Shown piece by piece: positions 14,991 to 22,452 of a DNA stretch of 33,199 nt. The position numbers and the translations under genes were made by a program. Origin of the DNA: Candidatus Blautia intestinigallinarum (GTDB lineage Bacteria > Bacillota > Clostridia > Lachnospirales > Lachnospiraceae); NCBI GenBank assembly GCA_019112635.1, contig DXIX01000001.1, positions 1 through 33,199 on the forward strand, read 5' to 3'. Each line of letters begins with the position of its first letter. Positions within the stretch are counted from its first letter, which is position 1. Below the pieces are notes generated by a model. It was not told where the DNA came from, ran no database searches, and worked only from the letters and a program-made list of their open reading frames with translations.

Positions 14991-15869
14991 TTATATCCTG
15001 GCGGAACGTTTTCGTTTCATCCACAGGATCAATCCTGCCACAGAGGAGGCAAGCATGAGAATGGCTCCCAGAAACTGCAGGGTATGCCCCATTCCAAAAT
15101 CGGAGAGAGCGCTCGCGTAAGAAGACGCAATATTGTCATGTTCCATATAGACAAAGTAAAAATGGAAAGCACTGAGAATGATGGTGCCGATGTTAAGGCG
15201 CAGCAGGTTTACCACAGCGGTGATCACAATGATAACCAGAAAGATGGTGCCATCGTCTGTGTCAATCAAAGCCTGGTCTTCCGAAAATCCAAACAGGGAT
15301 ACGGAGACGTAAGGCAGAAACAAGGATACAGCTGCCAGGGCACATCCTGCCCAGCAGATAAAGTTTCCGATATTGAAGGTCTTCTTCACCTTGACACGGG
15401 GCCCCTTTTGCGTCTGGGGCTGTGCTTTTGGCCGTGATTTTCCAAGATTCTGAGTCAGGCTGCCCAACAGATTATGTATTTTTCCAGCCGCAGAGTTCAG
15501 GACAGGTGTGACGATTTCACCGAGATTTTTCTGAGAAGAATTCTGCGCAGATCTGTCTGGGTAAGGCGAATCCTGCATGGGTCTGTCCGGATAGGGTGAA
15601 TTCTGCATGGGTCTGTCCGGGTAGGGCGGATTCTGCACAGGTCTGTCCGGGTAAGGCGAATCCTGCATAGGTCTGTCCGGATAGGGTGAATTCTGCATGG
15701 GTCTGTCCGGATAGGGTGAATTTTGTTCAGGTTTTTGCGGTACCTGTGAATTTTGGGGTGTCTGTTTTGGAGCCGACGGACGCGCTGCCTGGGAAGAGAC
15801 AGGTTTTCCGCAGTTGCCGCAGAATTTCGCACCATCGGGCAGAGGCGCTCCACAATATCTGCAAAACAT
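14991..15869 (-). CDS. Zinc-ribbon membrane protein with decapeptide repeats
   Basis: A 292-residue protein. Residues 1-22 form a zinc ribbon with two CxxC knuckles (CRYC and CGNC). A proline- and glutamine-rich linker contains six tandem copies of a decapeptide close to PYPDRPMQNS (residues 52-111). The C-terminal half has about four transmembrane segments, including one starting NFICWAGCALAAVSLF and one ending GLILWMKRKR. Start ATG 15869 follows AAGGAGG, while upstream in-frame codons lack a site. Zinc-ribbon-plus-membrane proteins of this kind are common in Clostridia with no settled function. The repeat block may vary in copy number between strains. It is divergent from the STAND gene at 16048. 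Confidence 0.85.
   Translation of the reverse strand: MFCRYCGAPLPDGAKFCGNCGKPVSSQAARPSAPKQTPQNSQVPQKPEQNSPYPDRPMQNSPYPDRPMQDSPYPDRPVQNPPYPDRPMQNSPYPDRPMQDSPYPDRSAQNSSQKNLGEIVTPVLNSAAGKIHNLLGSLTQNLGKSRPKAQPQTQKGPRVKVKKTFNIGNFICWAGCALAAVSLFLPYVSVSLFGFSEDQALIDTDDGTIFLVIIVITAVVNLLRLNIGTIILSAFHFYFVYMEHDNIASSYASALSDFGMGHTLQFLGAILMLASSVAGLILWMKRKRSARI
15537..15716 (-). repeat. Six tandem 30-bp coding repeats
   Basis: Within the zinc-ribbon gene, 180 bases consist of six in-frame 30-base units encoding PYPDRPMQ(N/D)S variants. Units differ mainly at synonymous or conservative positions, so they arose by tandem duplication. There are no spacers, so this is not a CRISPR array. Confidence 0.92.
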
Positions 15870-15901
15870 AATTTGAGTCCTCCTTTTTTCGACTTTTTCA
15901 A

Positions 15902-15930
15902 ATAATAATACAGAAAAACCGTTCACGCAA
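15902..15930 (-). promoter_or_regulatory. Candidate promoter of the zinc-ribbon gene
   Basis: On the minus strand: -35 TTGCGT (15930-15925), a 17-base spacer, and -10 TATTAT (15907-15902), about 33 bases before the start codon. Confidence 0.5.
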
Positions 15931-16047
15931 GTATGTAAAGATTAACATTTTCCGGGAGAAAAAGAAAATTACAAAAAGGGACAGAAAAAATGTTATATTA
16001 TACAAAAGAGCTAAAGGAGCCCGCGGCGGGAAAAGTGCGAAGAGAGA

Positions 16048-18111
16048 ATGGAAAATTTTGATTATGAGAAAATGCTCCTGGATTGGAAAAGGAATCTGAT
16101 GGGACTGCGGGAAAAATATAAAGATACGCCTGCAGGTTTTTTGGATGAAGAACAAAAAAGAGCGGCGGCCAAACAGCTTGCGCAGGAGATCCAGCAGTAT
16201 GAAAACAGCCATGTCTACCGGTTGGCTGAATCCTATCATCCGAAGGAAGAGTGGTTCTTTGGCCGGGAGAATTGTCTGAAAGAGCTGGGTGCGGCGATGA
16301 AGCAGGGCCCGGTAGTTTTATATGGAATCGGAGGCGTCGGAAAAAGTGCCATTGCCAGGGAGTTTGCCCGCAGAAATCAGGGATCCTATGACAAGATCCT
16401 CTGTCTTTCCTGTGAAAAAGGGATTCAGCAGGCTGTCTGCGATGACATGCAGGTGAAAATTTCCAATCTCAGATATTCCTATGAGAAATATGGAGGAAAA
16501 CGAAGATATTACCGGGAAAAAATAAAAAAACTGGAAGAGATTTCCAGGAAAATTCATCTGCTCCTGATTCTGGATAATTTGAATGTACAGCAGGACGCCA
16601 GAATTCAGGAAGTGCTTACACTTCCCTGTGATGTTCTGATTACCACCCGGATCCAGTCTCCGGCATGGGAGGAATGCCAGAAAATTTATGTAAGAGGATT
16701 CTCGATCCGGGAGCAAAAGAGTTTAATAGAAGCATGTCAGAAGAAGTTTTCTTTTTCTGCAAAGACACAAGAAGAACTGTTATATTACGGAGCGCAGATG
16801 CAGGGGCATCCTTTGAGGATCTTTCTGAAAATCCGTGACGCGGCGAAGGGAAAAACTTACGGAAAATCATCGGAAGATTTTACCGGAGATCTGTTCTCAG
16901 GTCTGCCGCTGAAAAACAGTGGTAAACAGATTCTTCGGGAATTATCGGTGATGCCTGCTTCGGGAATTCCGCTGGATTTGTATCTGCGGATTTCCAAGGC
17001 GGATGAGACGGAAATTCATAAACTGGAAAGCTATCTGCTGGTCAATCTAAGGGATGGAATTCTGTCTCTCTCTCCGGTGGTGGCGGAGGCTGCGAGGAAG
17101 ACATTTCGCCCCAGCATTGTCAATTGCCGGAAGTTAGTGTGGGGAATTTACGAATGTGTTTACGATGCCTGGCTGAAACCTTTTTCTCAAAATCAGCAGA
17201 TGGAGAAATATGTATTAGCGATATTGGAGAACTTTTCCAGACCGCGGGGATGGATGATGAGGCCTTTGGAGGGGATGGTCACATTTCTGTGGATTCAAGA
17301 GTATTATTGGGAGGCCGAAAAATATGCTCATAAGTTGATGAGAAGTGTGGAACGTGAGTATGGTCCTGCTCACCAAAATACAGGAGAGATGGCTCTTCGC
17401 GTGGCGGCCGTATATCACAATTCCCTAAACTTTGAGCCATCCTGGGAGTGGTATGTACGCGGATATGAAATTCTGCGAAATTGCGTGCCCGTCAACACGG
17501 CTTATTATCATATCTTTGCCCGTGCCTGTGAGAAGATGGGCAGGATGAGCCGTTGGAAGGGAGATTATTTGAAAGCTCTGGAATATGAGGAAGAGGCCTA
17601 TCAAAGCGAGGTAAGATTCGAACAGGAATCCGGCGGACGGGCTTTTTATCATGAGGAGGATTCTGCCGTCAGCAAACGAGGTTCCCAGCTGGAAAAGGTC
17701 AAGACTTTATTGGCCATGGGAGAATTTAAGGAGGCGTCAAAGGCTTATCAAGAGATAGATCTGAGTGTTTTTGACCATAATGAGTCAGATACGGGAAGCT
17801 GGGTCTACGAAATGGATTACCGGATCTGTGAATTCGAAGGCGTCTGGGCGGAGATCCTTTTTCGAAACGGCAGGTATAAATGCGCTGAAGAGTTCAGCAA
17901 AAAGGTGCTGGAGAGGACCTGTAAGTACCGGGGAAATTATTTTAAGGACGCGCTCATTGCCAGAGAACAGCTTGCAGATATCTGTCAGGCACAGGGAAAG
18001 CAGGCCGAAGCTGCCCGTGAATATGAAATAGTTCTGGAAGGGCTGACCAAAGAGCATCCTTATCGCAAGGAATGGATTCAGAGAATTTTAGATAAGATCA
18101 ATGAAGAATAA
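16048..18111 (+). CDS. STAND (NB-ARC-like) NTPase with helical repeat tail
   Basis: A 687-residue protein with STAND-type architecture. Walker A is GIGGVGKS (93-100), Walker B is LLLILDNL (171-178), the following DVLITTR (195-201) resembles the sensor strand of AP-ATPases, and GHPL (253-256) matches the GxP/GLPL motif. The N-terminal 70 residues are charged and helical. Residues about 370-687 are TPR-like helical repeats, with segments such as ALEYEEEAYQSE and AAREYEIVLEGL, and probably sense a ligand or partner. STAND proteins are ATP-driven switches in transcription control, defence and stress. There is no recognisable effector domain at either end. The HTH-bearing gene 11 bases downstream is the obvious partner. 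ATG 16048 follows GAAGAGAG. Confidence 0.82.
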   Translation: MENFDYEKMLLDWKRNLMGLREKYKDTPAGFLDEEQKRAAAKQLAQEIQQYENSHVYRLAESYHPKEEWFFGRENCLKELGAAMKQGPVVLYGIGGVGKSAIAREFARRNQGSYDKILCLSCEKGIQQAVCDDMQVKISNLRYSYEKYGGKRRYYREKIKKLEEISRKIHLLLILDNLNVQQDARIQEVLTLPCDVLITTRIQSPAWEECQKIYVRGFSIREQKSLIEACQKKFSFSAKTQEELLYYGAQMQGHPLRIFLKIRDAAKGKTYGKSSEDFTGDLFSGLPLKNSGKQILRELSVMPASGIPLDLYLRISKADETEIHKLESYLLVNLRDGILSLSPVVAEAARKTFRPSIVNCRKLVWGIYECVYDAWLKPFSQNQQMEKYVLAILENFSRPRGWMMRPLEGMVTFLWIQEYYWEAEKYAHKLMRSVEREYGPAHQNTGEMALRVAAVYHNSLNFEPSWEWYVRGYEILRNCVPVNTAYYHIFARACEKMGRMSRWKGDYLKALEYEEEAYQSEVRFEQESGGRAFYHEEDSAVSKRGSQLEKVKTLLAMGEFKEASKAYQEIDLSVFDHNESDTGSWVYEMDYRICEFEGVWAEILFRNGRYKCAEEFSKKVLERTCKYRGNYFKDALIAREQLADICQAQGKQAEAAREYEIVLEGLTKEHPYRKEWIQRILDKINEE

Positions 18112-18122
18112 GGTGGAAGAGA

Positions 18123-19061
18123 ATGGAAAAAACCATGAACTGGGATGCACTGGTAGAGCAGTGTCTGAAAAAAGAGAAAGAGCTGCGGCCGGAACTTCTG
18201 TGGCTGCAGAAAATGTACGAACGTTTCTGCGAACGTGAAGGAGCAGTGAAAAAGGGAGAGGCCGACAGGATTCTCTATCAGAGAATGTATGGGAAGAATC
18301 CCGAAAAAAGCTCAGACCTTCTGAAGATTCGTTACTGGCGTACAGGAAGGCATCTGCCTGCAAACCGGGAGCAGTGCCGCAGGTTCGGAGAAGCTCTGGG
18401 GCTGGAGAAAGAAGAGATGAGTTATCTCTTTCAGGGATACTGGGACCGGTGCGACCGGGTATTTTGGCCGGAAGAGTCAGAAGAAGAGATGTATGTACGA
18501 AGAATTGCGTTCATGGAGGAGTTGATACAGGAATATCTGTGTAAAATCCCTCCAAGCCGCATGATGGATCTGAATTTAAATCCCAGGGAAATTCGGACAC
18601 ATTTGAGACATTTGTATTTTACGGACGCAGTCCGGTGTGTGGAAGTGTGGAAAAAATTTGAGATGAAAATGATTCGCCGGCATATCAGCAGTGTGAACTA
18701 TGCGGCTGAGCTGGAACGAAGTCTGAAACTTCTGGGAGAGATTCCCCGAAAGACGGTGATCCGCCATCTGATCCTGCTGGGGAATCCTTTCGTGAACCAA
18801 AGAGTTTTGAATGAAGGCCTTATCTGTCTGGGATATCTGCCCCTGACCGAAGGTCATACGATGACGGACGGTGCCCGCCTGGATGACCTTGTTCTGGGCT
18901 TTCTGAAACAGTATGAGCGTTCCTGCCGGGGAACAGATCCCCAGGAGTGCGCTGCCTGGCTGCGCGCAAATTTAAGAGAGCTGGACGGATGCCTTCTTCG
19001 CCATGGCGCTAAGAATTTACGCTTCATGTACTTTAAAGCTTTGAAGGACTTCTGTCCGTAA
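18123..19061 (+). CDS. Predicted HTH protein partnered with the STAND NTPase
   Basis: A 312-residue, Arg/Lys/Glu-rich, soluble protein. I do not recognise the full-length family. Residues about 64-105 look like an XRE-type helix-turn-helix: LLKIRYWRTGRHLP, then an EQCRRFGEALGLEKEEMSYL stretch, the usual pattern of a recognition helix followed by a LGLs-type turn. Residues 110-312 are helical with no visible catalytic motif. There is no signal peptide or membrane segment. It starts 11 bases after the STAND stop with a GGAAGAG site, so the two are co-translated. The simplest reading is a DNA-binding or adaptor protein controlled by the NTPase. It ends 8 bases before a convergent gene. Confidence 0.7.
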   Translation: MEKTMNWDALVEQCLKKEKELRPELLWLQKMYERFCEREGAVKKGEADRILYQRMYGKNPEKSSDLLKIRYWRTGRHLPANREQCRRFGEALGLEKEEMSYLFQGYWDRCDRVFWPEESEEEMYVRRIAFMEELIQEYLCKIPPSRMMDLNLNPREIRTHLRHLYFTDAVRCVEVWKKFEMKMIRRHISSVNYAAELERSLKLLGEIPRKTVIRHLILLGNPFVNQRVLNEGLICLGYLPLTEGHTMTDGARLDDLVLGFLKQYERSCRGTDPQECAAWLRANLRELDGCLLRHGAKNLRFMYFKALKDFCP

Positions 19062-19069
19062 TTTACTGG

Positions 19070-19498
19070 TTATTTTTCATTGCGCTGCCGGTGGATCTCC
19101 TTTAAGTCCTCGATGGCCAGCTCCACATCCAGAGTATGAAATCCAAGCCAGCAGTCATTCATGGTTTTAGCGTCTGCGATTTGATAAATTTCCCGGCTGG
19201 TCTCATTGGTATAGTAATGCCAGTAACGGTATACATAACCAGCCCAGTACATGACTTCCCGATCATAGATGGTACCGGCCTTTTTCAGGCCTTTGGCCTC
19301 ATCTTCCAGTTCTTCCAGAATATACTCTTCCCCTGCCCATTGCAGCCGATCGTAGGTATCGTCCAGTGAAACGGCAGCTTGACTGTTCATAAAAGTCTCT
19401 ATGAATTGAGGACAATCGTAATCATTTTTCAAAGCAAGTTCAAATAAACGGCCTTGAATGTCGCAGAGCTGCCGTTTATCTAAGGATAAATTCAACAT
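19070..19498 (-). CDS. Small acidic partner of the DUF3990 protein, possible antitoxin
   Basis: A 142-residue acidic, soluble, mostly helical protein with several Trp and Tyr (MYWAGYVYRYWHYY). No catalytic motif is visible. It begins three bases after the stop of the DUF3990-like gene, so the two are an operon. In the Firmicutes, DUF3990 genes usually sit beside a small protein thought to be their antitoxin. By position and charge this protein fits that role, but it is longer than the usual DUF3791 partner and I cannot assign it to a family with certainty. Confidence 0.65.
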   Translation of the reverse strand: MLNLSLDKRQLCDIQGRLFELALKNDYDCPQFIETFMNSQAAVSLDDTYDRLQWAGEEYILEELEDEAKGLKKAGTIYDREVMYWAGYVYRYWHYYTNETSREIYQIADAKTMNDCWLGFHTLDVELAIEDLKEIHRQRNEK

Positions 19499-19501
19499 CT
19501 T

Positions 19502-20137
19502 CTATTCACCTGCCTCTATAATTTCATCAAAAAAACGTCCTTCACGGCGATATTCCCGGCAGATTTTTTCTGCCAAGGCGATTCCTTTGGAGCGATTTGT
19601 TTCGCTTATTTTTTTTAATTCAATGCGGTCATTTTCGGATAAAAATTCTTCTTTGAGAATTTTAATTTTTTGGCAGGCTTTTTCATTCAAAGCAACGTAT
19701 TGTCTGCCAAGTTTTAACGCAGAGAGACTGTGAATTAATGCAAGATCTGTAATTTCTCCGTTAAAAAAGCGATCCAAAACGACAAACATACGGTCATTTG
19801 CAATATATCCAACAATCATGTCGAAATTGGAAGTCAATGTGGAGTACTTTTTATAGAGATGGGAGCCTTTTGCAGAATCCATTTTGCCCCGGTTATAAGC
19901 GACCAATAAAGCCCATTCCAAACCAACTTCGACGTTGAGAAGGCTAAGCTGTGAAATATCAAGGGTTAAAGTATAAAGTTTGGCTTTTGGGTAATTACAG
20001 ATCAAAGTGAGAGACTGCATACGATCTGTGCCCATGTAAAACCCTTTCCCGAAATCACAGCGGTCACGGCTTTGAGGTGCGATCTCACCGTGAAGCCCAG
20101 ATTTTGATCCGTGATAAAGAGTTATTATATTCTTCAT
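19502..20137 (-). CDS. DUF3990-like ADP-ribosyltransferase-fold protein, possible toxin
   Basis: A 211-residue soluble protein. The N-terminus carries the DUF3990 pattern, with LYHGSKSG near residue 7 and DFGKGFYMGTD near residue 32, corresponding to the His and Tyr of the H-Y-type ADP-ribosyltransferase fold. These likely bind NAD. The remaining half is helical and Lys-rich. ATG 20137 is chosen because CTGGAGG lies just upstream, and an earlier in-frame ATG at 20209 would include promoter DNA. It heads a two-gene unit with the acidic protein at 19070, suggesting toxin then antitoxin. Activity and target are not known from sequence. Confidence 0.78.
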   Translation of the reverse strand: MKNIITLYHGSKSGLHGEIAPQSRDRCDFGKGFYMGTDRMQSLTLICNYPKAKLYTLTLDISQLSLLNVEVGLEWALLVAYNRGKMDSAKGSHLYKKYSTLTSNFDMIVGYIANDRMFVVLDRFFNGEITDLALIHSLSALKLGRQYVALNEKACQKIKILKEEFLSENDRIELKKISETNRSKGIALAEKICREYRREGRFFDEIIEAGE

Positions 20138-20179
20138 GAGAACCTCCAGTTTTCTACGGAGTATTTGCAAAACAATTTC

Positions 20180-20208
20180 ATTATAGCATCGTAAGGATGG
20201 AATGTCCA
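20180..20208 (-). promoter_or_regulatory. Near-consensus promoter of the DUF3990 unit
   Basis: On the minus strand: -35 TGGACA (20208-20203), an exact 17-base spacer, and -10 TATAAT (20185-20180). It starts the DUF3990 gene about 40 bases downstream. No clear operator dyad is seen beside it. Confidence 0.8.
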
Positions 20209-20262
20209 TGAAGAAAGTCTTTTGCTTTTTGGGGAAAATTCACGAAAAAAAGAAGAAAACGT

Positions 20263-20291
20263 CTTCCATTTTTGCCCAAGGTAGATATAAT
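20263..20291 (+). promoter_or_regulatory. Candidate promoter of the acetyltransferase gene
   Basis: A perfect -10 TATAAT at 20286-20291, 38 bases before the start codon, with a weak -35 (CTTCCA, 20263-20268) at 17-base spacing. The transcript may continue into brnQ. Confidence 0.5.
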
Positions 20292-20329
20292 AGAGAAAGG
20301 GTTCACAATTAGACGGAGGAATTGAAAAA

Positions 20330-20938
20330 ATGAGTATGAAGGATAAAATGCATACCCAGGAGTTATATCTGCCCGGGGATGAGGAGATTATGACAGAACA
20401 GCTGCAGAGACTGGACCGTCTTTACGAATTCAACCAGACACGTCCTCTGGAGCAGGAAAAAAGGCAGCAGATGATGAAGGAGATGTTTGCGCAGATTGGA
20501 GAGAATTGTTATATTGAGCCGCCTCTCCATGCGAATTTTGGAGGTAAATTCGTACATTTTGGAAAGAATATTTACTGTAATTTTAATCTGACTCTGGTGG
20601 ATGATACCCATATTTATGTGGGAGATTACACGATGTTCGGTCCTAATGTGACCGTGGCAACGGCAGGGCATCCAATTCTGCCAAGACTGCGCCGTGAGGG
20701 ATATCAGTATAATGCTCCGGTACATATCGGTGAGAATTGCTGGATCGGTGCAGGGGCCTGTATCATGCCAGGGGTCACCATCGGGGATAATACGGTCATC
20801 GGAGCGGGAAGTGTGGTGACCAGAGATATTCCGGCGAACGTTGTGGCTGTGGGAAATCCCTGCAGAGTGCTCCGCGAGATCGGAGAAAGGGACAGAGAAT
20901 ACTATTTTAAAGATAAAAAAATTCCAGCCGATTTATAA
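20330..20938 (+). CDS. Sugar O-acetyltransferase (maltose/galactoside type)
   Basis: A 202-residue left-handed beta-helix acyltransferase of the LacA/Maa/NodL group, moving acetyl from acetyl-CoA to a sugar hydroxyl. The N-terminal Mac domain (about 5-60) is followed by hexapeptide repeats (about 75-185), with the catalytic His in the ATAGHP segment and the conserved GENCWIGAGACIMPGV and GSVVTRDIPANVVAVGNPCR stretches. Length is normal. GGAGGA (20315-20320) precedes ATG 20330. Only 47 bases separate it from the brnQ start, so they may share a transcript without an obvious functional link. Confidence 0.93.
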   Translation: MSMKDKMHTQELYLPGDEEIMTEQLQRLDRLYEFNQTRPLEQEKRQQMMKEMFAQIGENCYIEPPLHANFGGKFVHFGKNIYCNFNLTLVDDTHIYVGDYTMFGPNVTVATAGHPILPRLRREGYQYNAPVHIGENCWIGAGACIMPGVTIGDNTVIGAGSVVTRDIPANVVAVGNPCRVLREIGERDREYYFKDKKIPADL

Positions 20939-20985
20939 GATTGCAAAAGTTGGGGGATGATAAAAATAGAGGAGGAAGTCTGAAA

Positions 20986-22275
20986 ATGACTGGAAAAAGA
21001 AAAAGAGGGAGTATCCTTGTGTTAGGACTGGCATTGTTTGCTATGTTTTTCGGGGCGGGAAATTTGATTTTTCCGCCTTATCTTGGCTTCAAAGCAGGAG
21101 AAGTCTGGGAAGTTGGATTTTTGGCTTTTGTGATTGTGGATGTGGGAATGGCTTGTGTGGCAGTGTTTGCCATGTCAAAGGGGGATGGAACGATTTTTTC
21201 AGTGACAGGCCTGATCGGACATAAGATGGGCAGCCTGATCAACACAGTGATTGTGGTCTGTATCGGTCCGTTTCTGGCGATTCCAAGAACAGCGGCTACG
21301 ACTTATGAGATGGCTGTCAACCCTCTGTTTCCGGAGCTTTCCGGTGGAGAGTTCATCTTTTATCTACTGTTTTTTCTGGTGGTCTTTCTGCTGACGGTCC
21401 GCAAATCCGCGGTGGTGGACATTGTTGGAAAAATATTGACGCCGCTGATGGTTGTGGTTCTCGCGTATCTGATTATCCGGGGAATTCTGTCGCCGCTGGG
21501 AGAGATTCAGGAGAAAATGAATCTGGCTCAGGCGGCGCAGGAGGGAATTGTGGCCGGTTATCAGACGATGGACACTCTGGCAGCATTGGTATTTGCCATC
21601 ATCATTATCTCCAGTGCGGCACAGAAGGGATACACGGGAAAGAAGGAGAAAAACCGGGCGATGATCGCTTCCTGCGCAGTGGCAGGGGTGCTGCTTGCTC
21701 TCGTCTATGGTGGGCTGAGTTATCTGGGTGCGACAGTCTGTGATTTGTACGGAGAAGACATCACACAGGCGCAGCTTTTGATTCAGATTATCCGGGCGAT
21801 CCTGGGTGATGGAGGAATGATACTTCTGGGAATGGTGGTGGGGCTTGCCTGCCTGACGACGGCGATTGGTCTGGTGTCTTCATCTTCTGCCTATTTTGAA
21901 GATTTGCTGGGCGGCAGGGTTCCCTACAAGGTGATTGTGACGGTGATTACCGTGGGAAGTTTCGCAATTGCCAATTTCGGATTATCCACCATTATCAGCA
22001 TTGCAAGTCCGGTTCTGAGCCTTCTGTATCCGGTGGTGGTTACGCTGATTGTATGTGCGCTTTTCGGAGAAAAGATGAGAAAGACTTACATCCCCCAGGG
22101 CGCATCCTGTGCAGCGCTGCTTATCAGTTTCTGTATGGTGTTGGAATCCTTCGGAATTTCTTTTGAAATCCTGCATTTTTTGCCTCTTTATGAGATGGGG
22201 CTTGCATGGATTTTACCTGCTTTTCTTGGAGGATTTGTTGGATTTTGCATCCCAAAAGCGAAATCCACAGTCTAA
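20986..22275 (+). CDS. brnQ: BrnQ branched-chain amino acid symporter
   Basis: A 429-residue membrane transporter of the LIVCS family, taking up leucine, isoleucine and valine with sodium or protons. The helix 1 signature FAMFFGAGNLIFPPYLG is near the N-terminus and about 12 hydrophobic segments follow. The IVGKILTPLMVVVL and SSSAYFEDLL regions also match the family. ATG 20986 is used because GGAGGA (20971-20976) lies upstream, while an earlier in-frame TTG at 20941 has no site. Length agrees with the family (about 430-440). No T-box or leader structure is seen upstream, so regulation by branched-chain amino acids is not evident here. Confidence 0.93.
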   Translation: MTGKRKRGSILVLGLALFAMFFGAGNLIFPPYLGFKAGEVWEVGFLAFVIVDVGMACVAVFAMSKGDGTIFSVTGLIGHKMGSLINTVIVVCIGPFLAIPRTAATTYEMAVNPLFPELSGGEFIFYLLFFLVVFLLTVRKSAVVDIVGKILTPLMVVVLAYLIIRGILSPLGEIQEKMNLAQAAQEGIVAGYQTMDTLAALVFAIIIISSAAQKGYTGKKEKNRAMIASCAVAGVLLALVYGGLSYLGATVCDLYGEDITQAQLLIQIIRAILGDGGMILLGMVVGLACLTTAIGLVSSSSAYFEDLLGGRVPYKVIVTVITVGSFAIANFGLSTIISIASPVLSLLYPVVVTLIVCALFGEKMRKTYIPQGASCAALLISFCMVLESFGISFEILHFLPLYEMGLAWILPAFLGGFVGFCIPKAKSTV

Positions 22276-22392
22276 TAGATAAAGAAACTGATACGATTTG
22301 GATAGAAGGAAGCAGATTTCAAAAAAGATTTTCAACATAAACGACAAATTTGTGAAGTTTTTTTAAAAATAGAGTGCAAATAGAGAGATTTA

Positions 22393-22401
22393 TGTTATAA
22401 T
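22393..22401 (+). promoter_or_regulatory. Extended -10 promoter of the transpeptidase gene
   Basis: TGTTATAAT (22393-22401) is an extended -10 element about 52 bases before the start codon. The -35 region (GTGCAA near 22374) is poor, as allowed for extended -10 promoters. The rest of the 177-base gap is AT-rich and shows no gene. Confidence 0.6.
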
Positions 22402-22452
22402 GAAAAAGTTAAAAATCAGGTAGAGTATTGCATTGAGGAGAAATGAGCAAGA

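Noticed and set aside
15537..15716. Regular 30-bp repeats considered as a CRISPR array
   Set aside because: Units are directly adjacent with no unique spacers, stay in frame, and encode a decapeptide repeat.
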